Notes: generated by a model from the letters alone, not told the origin. Numbered from the stretch's first letter, positions 18,942 through 27,616 are shown. The stretch: 64,000 bases of DNA from Uliginosibacterium sp. (GCA_016718265.1 JADKDZ010000005.1:62001-126000), one strand, 5' to 3'. Translations and numbers: made by a program.

Positions 18942-19447
18942 CTCCCTTCGCCCCGATACGTCCGCTGGCGGCTGCACTGATCATCGCGATCATTGCAGGC
19001 TGCAGCAGCAAAGCCCCGACGCGCCCCAAGACGCCAGAGAGCCCGCCAGCCGCCGGCGCGCGCGTGGAGCCGGCAACGCCACCCGCCGCTGCCTCCGCAC
19101 CTGCGTCGACGGCCGCTGAGGACGTCGTTACCCACCTTCAGGTCCTGGAGAAAGGCCGGGTGACTGTGCAGCTGCGCACCACCAGCCCCGAGCAGTGCAA
19201 GAAAACCCGGCAAGACATGCTGAAATCTGCCGAGAAGGCCAGCCCCGGCACGGGTGCGCAGCAGATGGCTGCCAGCCTGCTCTGCACCCGCCAGGCGCAA
19301 GAGCTGCCCTATTCCATCCGCCTGCAGAACCTCGACTACCAGTTCGCCAGCCGCGAGGGCTGCGAACGCTACGCCGTGGCGAAGGGGCTCTATCCGCCCA
19401 AACCCGCGCCCGGCACCAAGTCACCCTGCTTTGCCACCCGGCAGTAA
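18938..19447 (+). CDS. Hypothetical lipoprotein with Pro/Ala-rich linker
   Basis: A GTG start overlaps the deaminase stop (GTGA), so the gene is translationally coupled. The 169-residue product has a lipoprotein signal with the lipobox IIAGC, then a flexible Pro/Ala-rich stretch to about residue 60. A small C-terminal domain contains four or five cysteines (EQCKKTRQ, LLCTRQ, EGCERYA, SPCFATRQ) that could form disulfides in the periplasm. I do not recognise the family. Linkage to adenosine deaminase may be only transcriptional. Confidence 0.75.
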   Translation: MTPFAPIRPLAAALIIAIIAGCSSKAPTRPKTPESPPAAGARVEPATPPAAASAPASTAAEDVVTHLQVLEKGRVTVQLRTTSPEQCKKTRQDMLKSAEKASPGTGAQQMAASLLCTRQAQELPYSIRLQNLDYQFASREGCERYAVAKGLYPPKPAPGTKSPCFATRQ

Positions 19448-19463
19448 ACGGTCCGTAAACGGA

Positions 19464-19506
19464 CACTGCCCGGAAAGCCGCATCACGCTTGGCTCTCCGG
19501 GCAGTG
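19464..19506. terminator. Long bidirectional hairpin between convergent genes
   Basis: An 11-bp perfect inverted repeat CACTGCCCGGA (19464-19474) with TCCGGGCAGTG (19496-19506) and an inner AAGC/GCTT pairing. It lies between the lipoprotein stop and the convergent metY stop, so it can act for both strands. Its right arm, CTCTCCGGGCAGTGCTT, recurs near 20940-20956. Confidence 0.65.
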
Positions 19507-19528
19507 CTTCAGCGAGCAGTCTGGTCGC

Positions 19529-20800
19529 TTAAACCGCCGCCAGCGCCTGATCCAGATCCGCAATGATGTCGTCGATATGCTCGATGCCGATCGACAGGCG
19601 AACCATGTCTTCCGACACGCCCGCCTTCTTCAACTCCTCAGGCGAGAGCTGGCGGTGCGTCGTAGAGGCCGGATGGCAGGCCAGCGATTTGGCGTCACCA
19701 ATATTCACCAGACGCGTGATCAGCTTCAAGGCATCCTGGAAGCGCGCGCCGGCTTCACGCCCGCCCTTCACGCCGAAGGTGAACAAACCGGAAGCCTTGC
19801 CGCCGAAGTACTTGTCGACCAAGGGTTTGGAGCTGTGACCGGGCAGGCCGGCGTAATTCACCCAGGCGGCCTTGGGATGCGTCTGCAGGAATTGCGCGGC
19901 CTTGAGCGCGTTTTCGCAGTGGCGATCCATGCGCAGCGCCAGCGTTTCCAGGCCTTGCAAGATCAGGAATGCGTTGAAGGGCGAGATGCAGGCGCCCATG
20001 TTGCGCAGTGGCACGGTGCGGGCGCGGCCGATGAAGGCGGCCGGGCCGAGGGCTTCGGTGTAGACCACGCCGTGATAGCTGACTTCCGGCTCGTTGAGGC
20101 GACGGAAGCGTGCCTTGTGCTCGGCCCAGGGGAATTTGCCCGAATCAACGATGATGCCGCCAATGCTGGTGCCATGGCCGCCCATGTATTTGGTGAGCGA
20201 GTGCACCACGATGTCGGCGCCATGCTCGAAAGGCCGCGTCAGGTAAGGCGACGGCACGGTGTTGTCGACAATCAGCGGCACGCCGTGCGCATGGGCGACT
20301 TCGGCAAAGGCGCCGAAATCGACGACATTGCCCAGCGGGTTGCCGATGGATTCGCAATACACAGCCTTGGTGCGCGCATCGATCTTGGCGGCAACGCTGG
20401 CCGGGTCGGACGCGTCGACGAAACGTACTTCGATGCCATATTGCGGCAGCGTGTGTGCGAAGAGGTTGTAGGTGCCGCCGTACAGCGCGCTGGTGGCGAT
20501 GATGTTGTCACCCGCTTCGGCAATCGTCAGGATCGCGTAGGTGATCGCAGCCTGGCCAGATGCCAGCGCGAGGCCGCCGATGCCGCCTTCAAGCGCCGCG
20601 ACGCGCTGCTCCAGCACGTCGGTGGTCGGGTTCATGATGCGGGTGTAGATATTGCCCTTCACCTTCAGGTCGAAGAGGTCCGCGCCGTGCTGGGTGTCGT
20701 CGAAGGCGTACGAGGTGGTCTGGTAGATCGGCACCGCGACGGCCTTGGTGGTCGGGTCGGGGGAGTAGCCAGCGTGGATGGCCAGGGTATCGAAGCGCAT
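19529..20800 (-). CDS. metY: O-acetylhomoserine sulfhydrylase (methionine biosynthesis)
   Basis: A 423-residue PLP enzyme of the Cys/Met metabolism family. The PLP lysine lies in VHSLTKYMGGHG; other family segments are YTRIMNPTTDVLEQRVAALEG, SALYGGTYNLF and DNTVPSPYLTRPFEHGADI. It makes homocysteine from O-acetyl-L-homoserine and sulfide in the direct sulfhydrylation route. The length fits MetY (about 425-430), longer than MetB or MetC. The ATG at 20800 has AGGAGC upstream. It is divergent from moaA, with a terminator-like hairpin in the gap. Confidence 0.93.
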   Translation of the reverse strand: MRFDTLAIHAGYSPDPTTKAVAVPIYQTTSYAFDDTQHGADLFDLKVKGNIYTRIMNPTTDVLEQRVAALEGGIGGLALASGQAAITYAILTIAEAGDNIIATSALYGGTYNLFAHTLPQYGIEVRFVDASDPASVAAKIDARTKAVYCESIGNPLGNVVDFGAFAEVAHAHGVPLIVDNTVPSPYLTRPFEHGADIVVHSLTKYMGGHGTSIGGIIVDSGKFPWAEHKARFRRLNEPEVSYHGVVYTEALGPAAFIGRARTVPLRNMGACISPFNAFLILQGLETLALRMDRHCENALKAAQFLQTHPKAAWVNYAGLPGHSSKPLVDKYFGGKASGLFTFGVKGGREAGARFQDALKLITRLVNIGDAKSLACHPASTTHRQLSPEELKKAGVSEDMVRLSIGIEHIDDIIADLDQALAAV

Positions 20801-20913
20801 GGGGGAAGCTCCTGCGGGGAAAAGGCGTCAATTTACCCCCAGGCGCCACCCGGGCGAAAGAATGCTTTCTTCAAAGCAAATAGCCAAGTGCGCTAAGCGG
20901 CCGGAAAACACCT

Positions 20914-20957
20914 GCCCGCAGAGGCAAGCGGGGTGCGCCTCTCCGGGCAGTGCTTTT
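20914..20957 (+). terminator. Terminator-like hairpin in the metY-moaA gap (possible attenuator)
   Basis: CTGCCCGCAGAGGC pairs with GCCTCTCCGGGCAG with one mismatch (about 20914-20927 with 20939-20952), followed by TGCTTTT. No gene on this strand ends just upstream, so it may be a leader attenuator for moaA or a mobile hairpin repeat. It shares its right arm with the hairpin at 19464-19506. Confidence 0.5.
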
Positions 20958-21070
20958 GGGGCGTATCGCCGCGCAACACGCGAGGCTCGCGCCCAATCTT
21001 GTGCCAAATCAAGGCATGCCCCTACGTCGGCGCGGTTTATTCGGGGTTCGACGCCCGCCATAATGCAGCC

Positions 21071-22147
21071 ATGCTCGCTCCCCCCGTCCCGGAAATCCGC
21101 ATCCCCCTCTCCAGCCTGCGTCGCCAGGCCGCGCGCGTCGATGGCCCGCTGGTCGACCAGTTGGGGCGGCCCTTGCGTGACCTGCGGATTTCGGTGACGG
21201 ATCGCTGCAATTTCCGCTGCACGTATTGCATGCCGAAAGACAAGTTCGGTCGCGAGCACGCTTTTCTGTCACGTGACCGGCTGCTGAGCTTCGAGGACAT
21301 CCGGCGACTCGCCCGCGTCTTCCACGGCCTGGGCGTGCGCAAGATTCGCCTGACCGGCGGCGAGCCGCTGCTGCGCCGCGACCTGGACCGGCTCGTGGCA
21401 ATGCTGGCGGAAATCCCGGCGCTGGAGCTGACACTGACCACCAATGGGGCACTCCTCGCCCGCTATGCCGCAGCCTTGAAGGCGGCCGGGCTGCACCGGG
21501 TGACGGTCAGCCTGGATGCGCTCGATGATGCGCGTTTTCGGCGCATGAATGACGTGGACTTCCCGGTGGCCGACGTGCTGGCCGGCATCGAGGCCGCCGA
21601 GCGCGCCGGCTTCACGTCGATCAAGGTGAACATGGTGGTCAAGCGCGGCTTCAACGAGGCGGACATCCTGCCGATGGCGCGCCACTTCCGCGGCACGGCC
21701 CACGTGCTGCGCTTCATCGAGTACATGGATGTGGGCTGCAGCAACGGCTGGCGGATGGACGAAGTGCTGACTGCGCGGGAAGTCCTGGCACGCATCGGCA
21801 GCGAGTTTCCGCTCCAGCCCATCGACCGTGACTACCCCAGCGAAGTGGCCGAGCGCTGGCGCTACGCCGATGGCGGCGGCGAAATCGGCGTGATCGCCTC
21901 GGTGACGCAAGCCTTCTGCCACGATTGCAGCCGGCTGCGCCTCTCGCCTGAAGGCAAGCTCTACTCCTGCCTTTTCGCAAATGTCGGCCACGATCTTGGT
22001 GGCATGCTGCGCACAGGAGCCGACGACGCGCACCTGGCCGACTGGGTCAGCGGCGTGTGGCGAGACCGCGCTGATCGTTACTCGGAGCTGCGTGGCTCGG
22101 CACAGCTTGGTCAACAGAAAGTCGAGATGTCATACATCGGGGGGTAA
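21071..22147 (+). CDS. moaA: GTP 3',8-cyclase (molybdenum cofactor biosynthesis)
   Basis: I chose the ATG at 21071 (MLAPPVPEIRIPL); the frame extends to 20933 but the extra part is not family-like. The 358-residue radical SAM enzyme has its N-terminal [4Fe-4S] cysteines at C46, C50 and C53 (CNFRCTYC). The second cluster cysteines are C283, C286 and C300 (CHDCSRLRL, YSC). The C-terminus GG, essential in MoaA for catalysis, is present (YIGG). It converts GTP to the 3',8-cyclo intermediate of molybdopterin synthesis. A second Moco gene, mobA, lies about 3 kb downstream. Confidence 0.95.
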   Translation: MLAPPVPEIRIPLSSLRRQAARVDGPLVDQLGRPLRDLRISVTDRCNFRCTYCMPKDKFGREHAFLSRDRLLSFEDIRRLARVFHGLGVRKIRLTGGEPLLRRDLDRLVAMLAEIPALELTLTTNGALLARYAAALKAAGLHRVTVSLDALDDARFRRMNDVDFPVADVLAGIEAAERAGFTSIKVNMVVKRGFNEADILPMARHFRGTAHVLRFIEYMDVGCSNGWRMDEVLTAREVLARIGSEFPLQPIDRDYPSEVAERWRYADGGGEIGVIASVTQAFCHDCSRLRLSPEGKLYSCLFANVGHDLGGMLRTGADDAHLADWVSGVWRDRADRYSELRGSAQLGQQKVEMSYIGG

Positions 22148-22151
22148 ACAC

Positions 22152-22688
22152 GTGAGGGCAACACTGGACGCGGGCTGCTGCCTGCTGCGCCCCTGGCGAA
22201 AAGAAGACGCGGCAGCGCTGGCGCACGAGGCCAACAACCTTCGGGTTGCGCGCAACCTTACCCACCTGTTTCCCCACCCCTACACGCTGGCCGATGCCCG
22301 ATTCTGGATCGACCACTGCCTCTCCGGCGCCGAGCCGCTTGCCTGGGCCATCGAGGCCGAGGGCACGCTAAGGGGCGGGCTGGGCGTTCACCGCCGCGAA
22401 GGCGTCTTCGCCCACAGCGCCGAAATCGGCTACTGGCTGGGTGAGGCGCACTGGGGACGGGGCTATGCCAGTGCCGCTGTCGCCGCGGCCTGCCGGCACT
22501 GCTTCACGGACACCGACCTGCTCCGCCTCGAAGCGGGCGTGTTTGCCTGGAATCCGGCCTCGATGCGGGTGCTGGAGAAGAACGGTTTCGGCCGCGAAGG
22601 CTGTCAGCGACTGGGCATCAGCAAAGCGGGCGAGCTGACCGACCGCATCCTGTACGGGCGTTTGCGGACTGACCCGGCCCCGCTTTAG
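22152..22688 (+). CDS. GNAT-family N-acetyltransferase (RimJ/RimL-like)
   Basis: Start GTG at 22152, four bases after the moaA stop, with a G-rich ribosome site. The frame continues upstream inside moaA, which I reject. The 178-residue product has the acetyl-CoA loop in GEAHWGRGYASAA and the RimJ/RimL-type ending FAWNPASMRVLEKNGFGREG. It probably acetylates an amino group, perhaps an N-terminus or a small amine; the substrate is unknown. It is likely co-transcribed with moaA. It converges with nhaR, and the two stops overlap by 4 bases. Confidence 0.85.
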   Translation: MRATLDAGCCLLRPWRKEDAAALAHEANNLRVARNLTHLFPHPYTLADARFWIDHCLSGAEPLAWAIEAEGTLRGGLGVHRREGVFAHSAEIGYWLGEAHWGRGYASAAVAAACRHCFTDTDLLRLEAGVFAWNPASMRVLEKNGFGREGCQRLGISKAGELTDRILYGRLRTDPAPL

Positions 22689-23584
22689 CCCTCGGTGCCG
22701 AGCAGGTCGCGCGCGCTCTGCGTAATGGCAGCCACGCAGGGATGGGTGATGCGCCGTTCGATGGAAATGGCATAGAACTCCTCGACAATCTCGGTCGTGC
22801 GACCAATCACCTGCACGCCAAACTGCGCCTCGATCTCGTGCTCCATCACCGTCGGGCCGGTGAACACCCCGCGCCCCTGACGGCCAAACGCCTTCATCAA
22901 GGCCCCGTCATCGAACTCCCCGACTACCCGCGGGACGACCTTGTGTGCGCGCAGCCAGCGGCTCACCCGCCCACCCTGAGCCGCCTGCTCGCCGAAGACG
23001 AGCATCGGCATGCCGTCGAGCAGGGCGGGAAACCTGCCCTGGCAGCGGGCGGCCAGCGGGGGCGCTGCAAAGAAGCTGGTGCCCGATTGGCCGAGGTGAT
23101 GGTTGAAGGCCTTGACGCTGACGCCGGCCGGAATCGGCGCGTCGGCAATCACCAGGTCGAGCCGGTGCAGGGCCAGTTCGGCCAGCAGGCTGTCGAGCTT
23201 CCATTCGCGACAGACGAGCTTGACCGGCTCAGGGATCTGCAAGGCGGGCTCCAGCAAGCGATAGGCGATGGACTTGGGGACGGCATCGGCCACGCCCACG
23301 CGGAACTCCAGCGTCGGCTGATCGGGCAACTCGCCGCGCAGCAGCTCTTCAAGCTCGGCGCCCAAGGAGAAAATCTCATCCGCATAGCTCAGCGCCAGCT
23401 TGCCGGTCTCGGTCAGCGCGAGCGAGCGCCCCTGCTTGCGAAACAGGGGCTTGCCCATCCGCTCCTCCAGCAGCTTGATCTGCCCGCTCAGGGTTTGCGG
23501 CGTCGTGTTGAGCTGTTCCCCCGCACGCAGGATGCCGCCCGCCTTGGCCACCACCCAGAAATAGTAGAGATGCTTGTAGTTCAT
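22685..23584 (-). CDS. nhaR: LysR-family transcriptional activator NhaR
   Basis: Start at the ATG at 23584 (MNYKHLYYFWVVAK), the canonical NhaR N-terminus; a second in-frame ATG at 23596 would add four residues. The 299-residue regulator has an HTH at about 15-45 (GGILRAGEQLNTTPQTLSGQ) and a substrate-binding-like C-terminal domain. NhaR is known as a Na+-responsive activator of nhaA and osmC. No antiporter gene is nearby. It is divergent from the HPF/BI-1/TerB-like cluster, with a 113-base gap holding a possible operator, so that cluster may be a target. Confidence 0.88.
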   Translation of the reverse strand: MNYKHLYYFWVVAKAGGILRAGEQLNTTPQTLSGQIKLLEERMGKPLFRKQGRSLALTETGKLALSYADEIFSLGAELEELLRGELPDQPTLEFRVGVADAVPKSIAYRLLEPALQIPEPVKLVCREWKLDSLLAELALHRLDLVIADAPIPAGVSVKAFNHHLGQSGTSFFAAPPLAARCQGRFPALLDGMPMLVFGEQAAQGGRVSRWLRAHKVVPRVVGEFDDGALMKAFGRQGRGVFTGPTVMEHEIEAQFGVQVIGRTTEIVEEFYAISIERRITHPCVAAITQSARDLLGTEG

Positions 23585-23595
23585 GGTCGCCACCA

Positions 23596-23610
23596 TTCGA
23601 TAAATGCGAA
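23596..23610. promoter_or_regulatory. Candidate LysR-type (T-N11-A) operator
   Basis: TTCG (23596-23599) and CGAA (23607-23610) form a dyad with T-N11-A geometry, just upstream of nhaR and in the gap shared with the HPF-like gene. It is a small motif and could arise by chance. Confidence 0.35.
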
Positions 23611-23697
23611 CAATTTACTCAACTAATACGAATTGTACTGATTAACCGTGGCATCTAGAGTAAGCAGCGTCAACCACCCCCTGACGGAGGACGCATC

Positions 23698-24042
23698 ATG
23701 AGAACCATCATTCATTCCAAGGATCTTGAAGTCGACGACGTGCTGCGCGAGCACATTGAGCGGCGGACGCTCATGTCGTTCTCGCGCCTCGGCGAGCGGA
23801 TATCCCGCATCGAGATCTTTCTGAGCGATCTGAACGGGCCGCGTGGCGGCGTCGACAAGCACTGCAAGATCGAAGTGCATCTGACGAACCTGCCGCTGGC
23901 GGTCCTGGACGACCTCGACAGCGACGTAATCCGGCTCGTCGACCGCGCGCTGGCCCGCACCACGCGGCTGGTCAGCAAGCGGCTGGAGCGCGCCCAGCAG
24001 GTCCACCGGCATCGCATCAGCGCCGAAGCCCGCTTTGCCTGA
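23698..24042 (+). CDS. HPF/RaiA-family ribosome-associated protein
   Basis: A 114-residue protein with the beta-alpha-beta layout of hibernation-promoting factors: SKDLEVDDVLREHIERR, then ERISRIEIFLSDLNG, then KIEVHLTNLP, ending in a helix rich in Arg. The ATG at 23698 has GGAGG upstream. HPF proteins bind the small ribosomal subunit and silence translation under stress. The C-terminus is basic and lacks the long HPF dimerisation domain. It is the first gene of a probable operon with a Bax inhibitor-1-like protein and a TerB-like protein, divergent from nhaR. Confidence 0.82.
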   Translation: MRTIIHSKDLEVDDVLREHIERRTLMSFSRLGERISRIEIFLSDLNGPRGGVDKHCKIEVHLTNLPLAVLDDLDSDVIRLVDRALARTTRLVSKRLERAQQVHRHRISAEARFA

Positions 24043-24072
24043 CCCACTCACTATTCATTGAAAGGAAAGACC

Positions 24073-24747
24073 ATGTCTGCCCCCAACACCATTGTCCTGA
24101 GCCGCACCGCCGACAAGGGCCTGCTCAGTACCCACCGCGTGCTACGCAACACCTATGCCCTGCTCGGGCTGACGCTGCTGTTCAGCGCCGCGGTGGCCGG
24201 CGCCAGCATCGCCCTGAAACTCCCGTCGCCCGGCGTGATCATCACCCTGGTCGGCTTCTTCGGTTTGTTCTTCCTCACCTCCCGCCTGGCCAATAGCGTG
24301 TGGGGGCTGCCGTCGGTCTTCGCGCTCACCGGCTTCATGGGCTACACGCTCGGCCCCATCGTCAGCAAATATCTCAGCCTCGCGAACGGCAGCCAGGTGG
24401 TGATGCTGGCGCTGGGCAGCACGGCCGCGGTGTTCTTCGGGCTCTCGGCCTGGGTGCTCAGCAGCAAGCGGGATTTCCGCTTCCTGGGCGGCTTTCTGTT
24501 CGCCGGCATGATCATCGCGTTTGTGGCCGCGCTGGCAGGCATTTTCCTGCAGATTCCGGCGCTGTCACTGACCGTTTCAGCCGCGTTCGCCCTGCTGATG
24601 GCGGGGATGATCCTGTACGAGACCAGCAACATCGTGCACGGCGGCGAGACCAACTACATCATGGCGACGGTGAGCCTGTACGTGTCGATCTACAACCTCT
24701 TCACCTCCTTGCTCGCGCTGTTCGGCTTTGCCTCCAGCGACGAATGA
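24073..24747 (+). CDS. Bax inhibitor-1/YccA-family membrane protein
   Basis: Start ATG at 24073, with AAAGGAAAG upstream. The 224-residue protein has about seven membrane spans and the family segments RNTYALLGLTLLFSAAVA and SNIVHGGETNYIMATVSLYVS. The late conserved Asp of BI-1 pores may lie at the very C-terminus (SSDE). Bacterial members (YccA, YbhL) affect FtsH proteolysis or act as pH-sensitive calcium leak channels. It lies 30 bases after the HPF-like gene and 22 bases before the next gene, so it is in one transcript. Confidence 0.9.
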   Translation: MSAPNTIVLSRTADKGLLSTHRVLRNTYALLGLTLLFSAAVAGASIALKLPSPGVIITLVGFFGLFFLTSRLANSVWGLPSVFALTGFMGYTLGPIVSKYLSLANGSQVVMLALGSTAAVFFGLSAWVLSSKRDFRFLGGFLFAGMIIAFVAALAGIFLQIPALSLTVSAAFALLMAGMILYETSNIVHGGETNYIMATVSLYVSIYNLFTSLLALFGFASSDE

Positions 24748-24769
24748 GGCTGACAACACGGAGCCCATC

Positions 24770-25162
24770 ATGCGGACCTATCCAGAAAACAGCAGCGACG
24801 CCCTTGCGCGGATCATGAGCGTCGCGATCTTTGCCGATGGCATGCCAGACCCACGTGAGCTGTCGCTCGCGCAGAGCCCGGCGATCCAGGCAAGGCTGGG
24901 GTATGACAGCACACAGTTCCAGCGGGTCATGGCCGAGTTCTGCGCCGATCTGGGCGACCGGCGCCCTGAAAGCCGCGACATGATCGCGGTGACGCCCGAA
25001 GACGTCGGGCGGCTGCTTGACGAGATCACCGATCCGGCCAAGCAGGCCGTGGCCTGCCGCAGCGTATTCGAAGTGATCTGCGCCGATCGGCGCGCCCATG
25101 CCGCCGAAACCGGCATTTTGCGCGAGATGGTTCGACACTGGGACGCCAGCCCGCCCGCCTAG
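24770..25162 (+). CDS. Small TerB-like protein
   Basis: I start at the ATG at 24770 (MRTYPENSSDALARIM); a longer frame begins inside the BI-1 gene. The 130-residue, all-helical protein has ALARIMSVAIFADGMPDPREL. This is similar to the helix with an A-x2-DG-x3-E pattern that binds metal in TerB-family proteins, but the similarity is weak. There is no membrane segment. It is the last gene of the HPF/BI-1 cluster. The function is unknown; a stress role is inferred from neighbours only. Confidence 0.65.
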   Translation: MRTYPENSSDALARIMSVAIFADGMPDPRELSLAQSPAIQARLGYDSTQFQRVMAEFCADLGDRRPESRDMIAVTPEDVGRLLDEITDPAKQAVACRSVFEVICADRRAHAAETGILREMVRHWDASPPA

Positions 25163-25248
25163 ACGGCGCGCGCATGCGGCATGGGTGGTTTGCGCGAGGG
25201 CACTTCTGCGATAGGCTCGACAGCCCGACTTCGCAGAGTGCCCATGCC

Positions 25249-25863
25249 ATGCCCGAGACCCGAGTGGACGCGCGCAAACTCACCGGCGTCATCCTCGCCG
25301 GCGGCGCCAGCCGGCGCATGGGCGGCCAAGACAAAGGTCTGGTGCTGTTTCGTGGCCGGCCGCTGATTGCCTGGGTCATCGAGGCGCTGGCCCCGCAGGT
25401 GGATGAAGTGCTGATCGTCGCCAACCGCAACCTCGACCGCTATCGCGCTTGGGGTCACCGCGTGGTATCCGATTTGCGACCGGACTTCCCCGGTCCGCTG
25501 GCCGGCTTCGAAGCGGCTTTGGTCGCGGCCTCGCACGACTGGATTCTGACCTGCCCGACAGACGCGCCCAGCTTGCCTCCCGACTATGCCTGCCTGTTGA
25601 GCCGCGCCGCGTCTGCTTCTCCAGCCGTCGCCCTTGTAGAAGGCCACTGGCAGCCGGTCTTCAGCCTGCTGCCCAAAACTGCCTTAGCGAGCCTGCAGGC
25701 CAATCTGGACGCGGGTGAGCGCGGCGCCCAGCGCTGGCTCGCCACGCTCTCACCCACGCTCGTCTCGCTGGATCAGCATGCCGCGCGCTTGCGCGATGCG
25801 GACAGCCTCGAAGACCTGATTGCCCTCGAACAGGCGATCTTGCCCACGCCGATCAACCGCTAA
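25249..25863 (+). CDS. mobA: Molybdenum cofactor guanylyltransferase
   Basis: Start ATG at 25249 (MPETRVDARKLTGVI); the frame opens further upstream at 25174 without family similarity. The 204-residue enzyme has the GTP-binding loop LAGGASRRMGGQDKG (16-30), SDLRPDFPGPLAGFEAAL, and CPTDAPSLP for the metal-binding Asp. It attaches GMP to molybdopterin to form the MGD cofactor of DMSO-reductase-family enzymes. Together with moaA it shows that the organism makes Moco; other moa/moe genes are outside the window. It converges with the chemoreceptor gene, and the stops overlap by 4 bases. Confidence 0.92.
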   Translation: MPETRVDARKLTGVILAGGASRRMGGQDKGLVLFRGRPLIAWVIEALAPQVDEVLIVANRNLDRYRAWGHRVVSDLRPDFPGPLAGFEAALVAASHDWILTCPTDAPSLPPDYACLLSRAASASPAVALVEGHWQPVFSLLPKTALASLQANLDAGERGAQRWLATLSPTLVSLDQHAARLRDADSLEDLIALEQAILPTPINR

Positions 25864-27476
25864 ACACGGTAACGCGCCACCAGCTGCTGCATCTCGGTCG
25901 CCAAGCCGGCCAGATCCCGTGCAGCCGTTTCGCCCTGGCTGGCTGCGCAACTGCTTTCTTCGGCCATCTGTGCGATCCGCTCGATCTGCTGCGCGACGCT
26001 ATAGCTGGCCTGGCTTTGCTCGCGTATGGCGCCGGTGATTTCCTCAACCATCGCGACCCCATTCCGGCTGCCCTGCCCGATCTGCTGCATGACATCGTTG
26101 GCATTGCCCGCACGCTGAACGCTGCCGTCCACATGCTCGGCAACCTGATCCATGCTGGCAACGGCATCACGTGCCCCCGACTGCATCGACGCGATGGTGG
26201 TGGAGATTTCGAGCGTTGAGGTCGCCGTGCGCTCGGCCAGTTTGCGCACCTCATCGGCCACCACCGCGAAGCCCCGGCCCTGCTCGCCCGCCCGCGCTGC
26301 CTCAATGGCTGCGTTGAGCGCGAGCAGGTTGGTCTGGTCGGCCACCTCTTTGATGACGGCAACCACGTTGGAGATCTTTTCGCTCTGGGTCTCCAGCAAC
26401 TGAAGGCTTCCGGTCGCGTTCTTGACTGCATCCGCAGCCTGGCTGATGCCCTCCACGGTCGAGCTGATGGCTTTCTCGCCCTGATTCGCGAGCACGCCCG
26501 ATTCACTTGAGAAACGGTGGACGTCTCCTGCCCGCTCGCCCACGTGGTTGATGCTGACCGACATCTCTTCGATTGACGACGCCATGCTGGAAGCCGCCTC
26601 GCTTTGATGCACGGAGGCGACGGCGACCTGCGAAGCCGTCTGCGCCATCTGTGTCGCGGCGGCGGACAGTCGCTCCGCACCGGCCGAGACCGCCGCAATG
26701 CTCGCCTGTACCTGTTCGAGCAAACCGTTGAACGCTGCCGCAGTGGCGCCGATCTCGTCATGTGACGGCACCTGTGCACGCACCGTGAAATCGAGTTTCG
26801 CCGCGGCCTGCATGGCGGCGCGCATGGCGTGCAACGAGCGGATGATGCCGCGCCTGAGCAACCAGCCGATCGCGATCATTGCCGCCCCACCCGCCAGGAG
26901 CAAGGCCAGCGTGAGCTGGCTACCGGCTCGCCCGCGTGCAGTCGCCCGCTGCACGATCGCGTCGGCAAGCGCGGTGTTGAAGGCGGAGTGTTCGGCAAAG
27001 GCTGTCGTGAGCTTGCCGCCCGCGGGCTTCCAGGCACTTTCGATGACCGCGGCCGCACCTTCGCGATCGTTCGCGCGGGACTTGTCCAGCACCTGATCGA
27101 GTGCAACGAGGTATTGGCTGAACAGCTGCCGGTCGTTCTCCAGCAAGCCGCGGTCTTTGGCATCGGCAGCAAGCGGATCGTAGGTATTGAAGCCGTCCTG
27201 GATCTTCTGGACCAGCCCCTTGATCGCCTCGTCGTGCGGCGCCTTGCGTGCCGCGTCTTCGTATGACAGATGATAAAGCGCGTTCACCCGGATCAGCAGG
27301 AATGAGGCCTCCACGCGGGACAGCGTGCTGAGCTTGGCGATGATTTTCTCGTTGGTATGCTGCAGATCGCCGATCAGGGCACGGCTGCCGGTGTAGCCCA
27401 CAAAGCCTGTTACCAGCAACACCAGCACGCCACAAGCCACCAACAAAATCAAACGCTTGGAAATGGACAACTTCAT
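25860..27476 (-). CDS. Methyl-accepting chemotaxis protein with four-helix-bundle sensor
   Basis: A 538-residue chemoreceptor of classical topology: membrane segment at about 8-28, periplasmic four-helix-bundle (4HB_MCP) domain at about 30-185, second membrane segment at about 188-207, HAMP, and a signalling domain. The hairpin tip near residue 370 is DQTNLLALNAAIEAARAGE. It is unlike the other chemoreceptor of the window, which senses in the cytoplasm. There is no C-terminal CheR-binding pentapeptide (it ends ARYRV), so methylation probably needs assistance from other receptors. The ligand is unknown. A good sigma-28 promoter lies about 115 bases upstream. Confidence 0.93.
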   Translation of the reverse strand: MKLSISKRLILLVACGVLVLLVTGFVGYTGSRALIGDLQHTNEKIIAKLSTLSRVEASFLLIRVNALYHLSYEDAARKAPHDEAIKGLVQKIQDGFNTYDPLAADAKDRGLLENDRQLFSQYLVALDQVLDKSRANDREGAAAVIESAWKPAGGKLTTAFAEHSAFNTALADAIVQRATARGRAGSQLTLALLLAGGAAMIAIGWLLRRGIIRSLHAMRAAMQAAAKLDFTVRAQVPSHDEIGATAAAFNGLLEQVQASIAAVSAGAERLSAAATQMAQTASQVAVASVHQSEAASSMASSIEEMSVSINHVGERAGDVHRFSSESGVLANQGEKAISSTVEGISQAADAVKNATGSLQLLETQSEKISNVVAVIKEVADQTNLLALNAAIEAARAGEQGRGFAVVADEVRKLAERTATSTLEISTTIASMQSGARDAVASMDQVAEHVDGSVQRAGNANDVMQQIGQGSRNGVAMVEEITGAIREQSQASYSVAQQIERIAQMAEESSCAASQGETAARDLAGLATEMQQLVARYRV

Positions 27477-27589
27477 CGCTCGCTTGCTCCCCCGTTTGTG
27501 GGCCTGCGCACACGCAAGCCGCGTCGCTGGACATCTCGCCAGCTGTTGTGAGGCCCGGCTGGAAACGCTCCCGCCATGGCACTCAGGGG

Positions 27590-27616
27590 ATTTCGGGCTT
27601 CAGCCGATAAACTTTA
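27590..27616 (-). promoter_or_regulatory. Sigma-28 (FliA) promoter of the 4HB chemoreceptor
   Basis: On the minus strand, TAAAGTTT (27616-27609, a perfect -35) is followed by 11 bases and CCCGAAAT (27597-27590, 5 of 8 to GCCGATAA). Transcription would start near 27583, giving a leader of about 107 bases to the chemoreceptor ATG at 27476. Confidence 0.68.
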
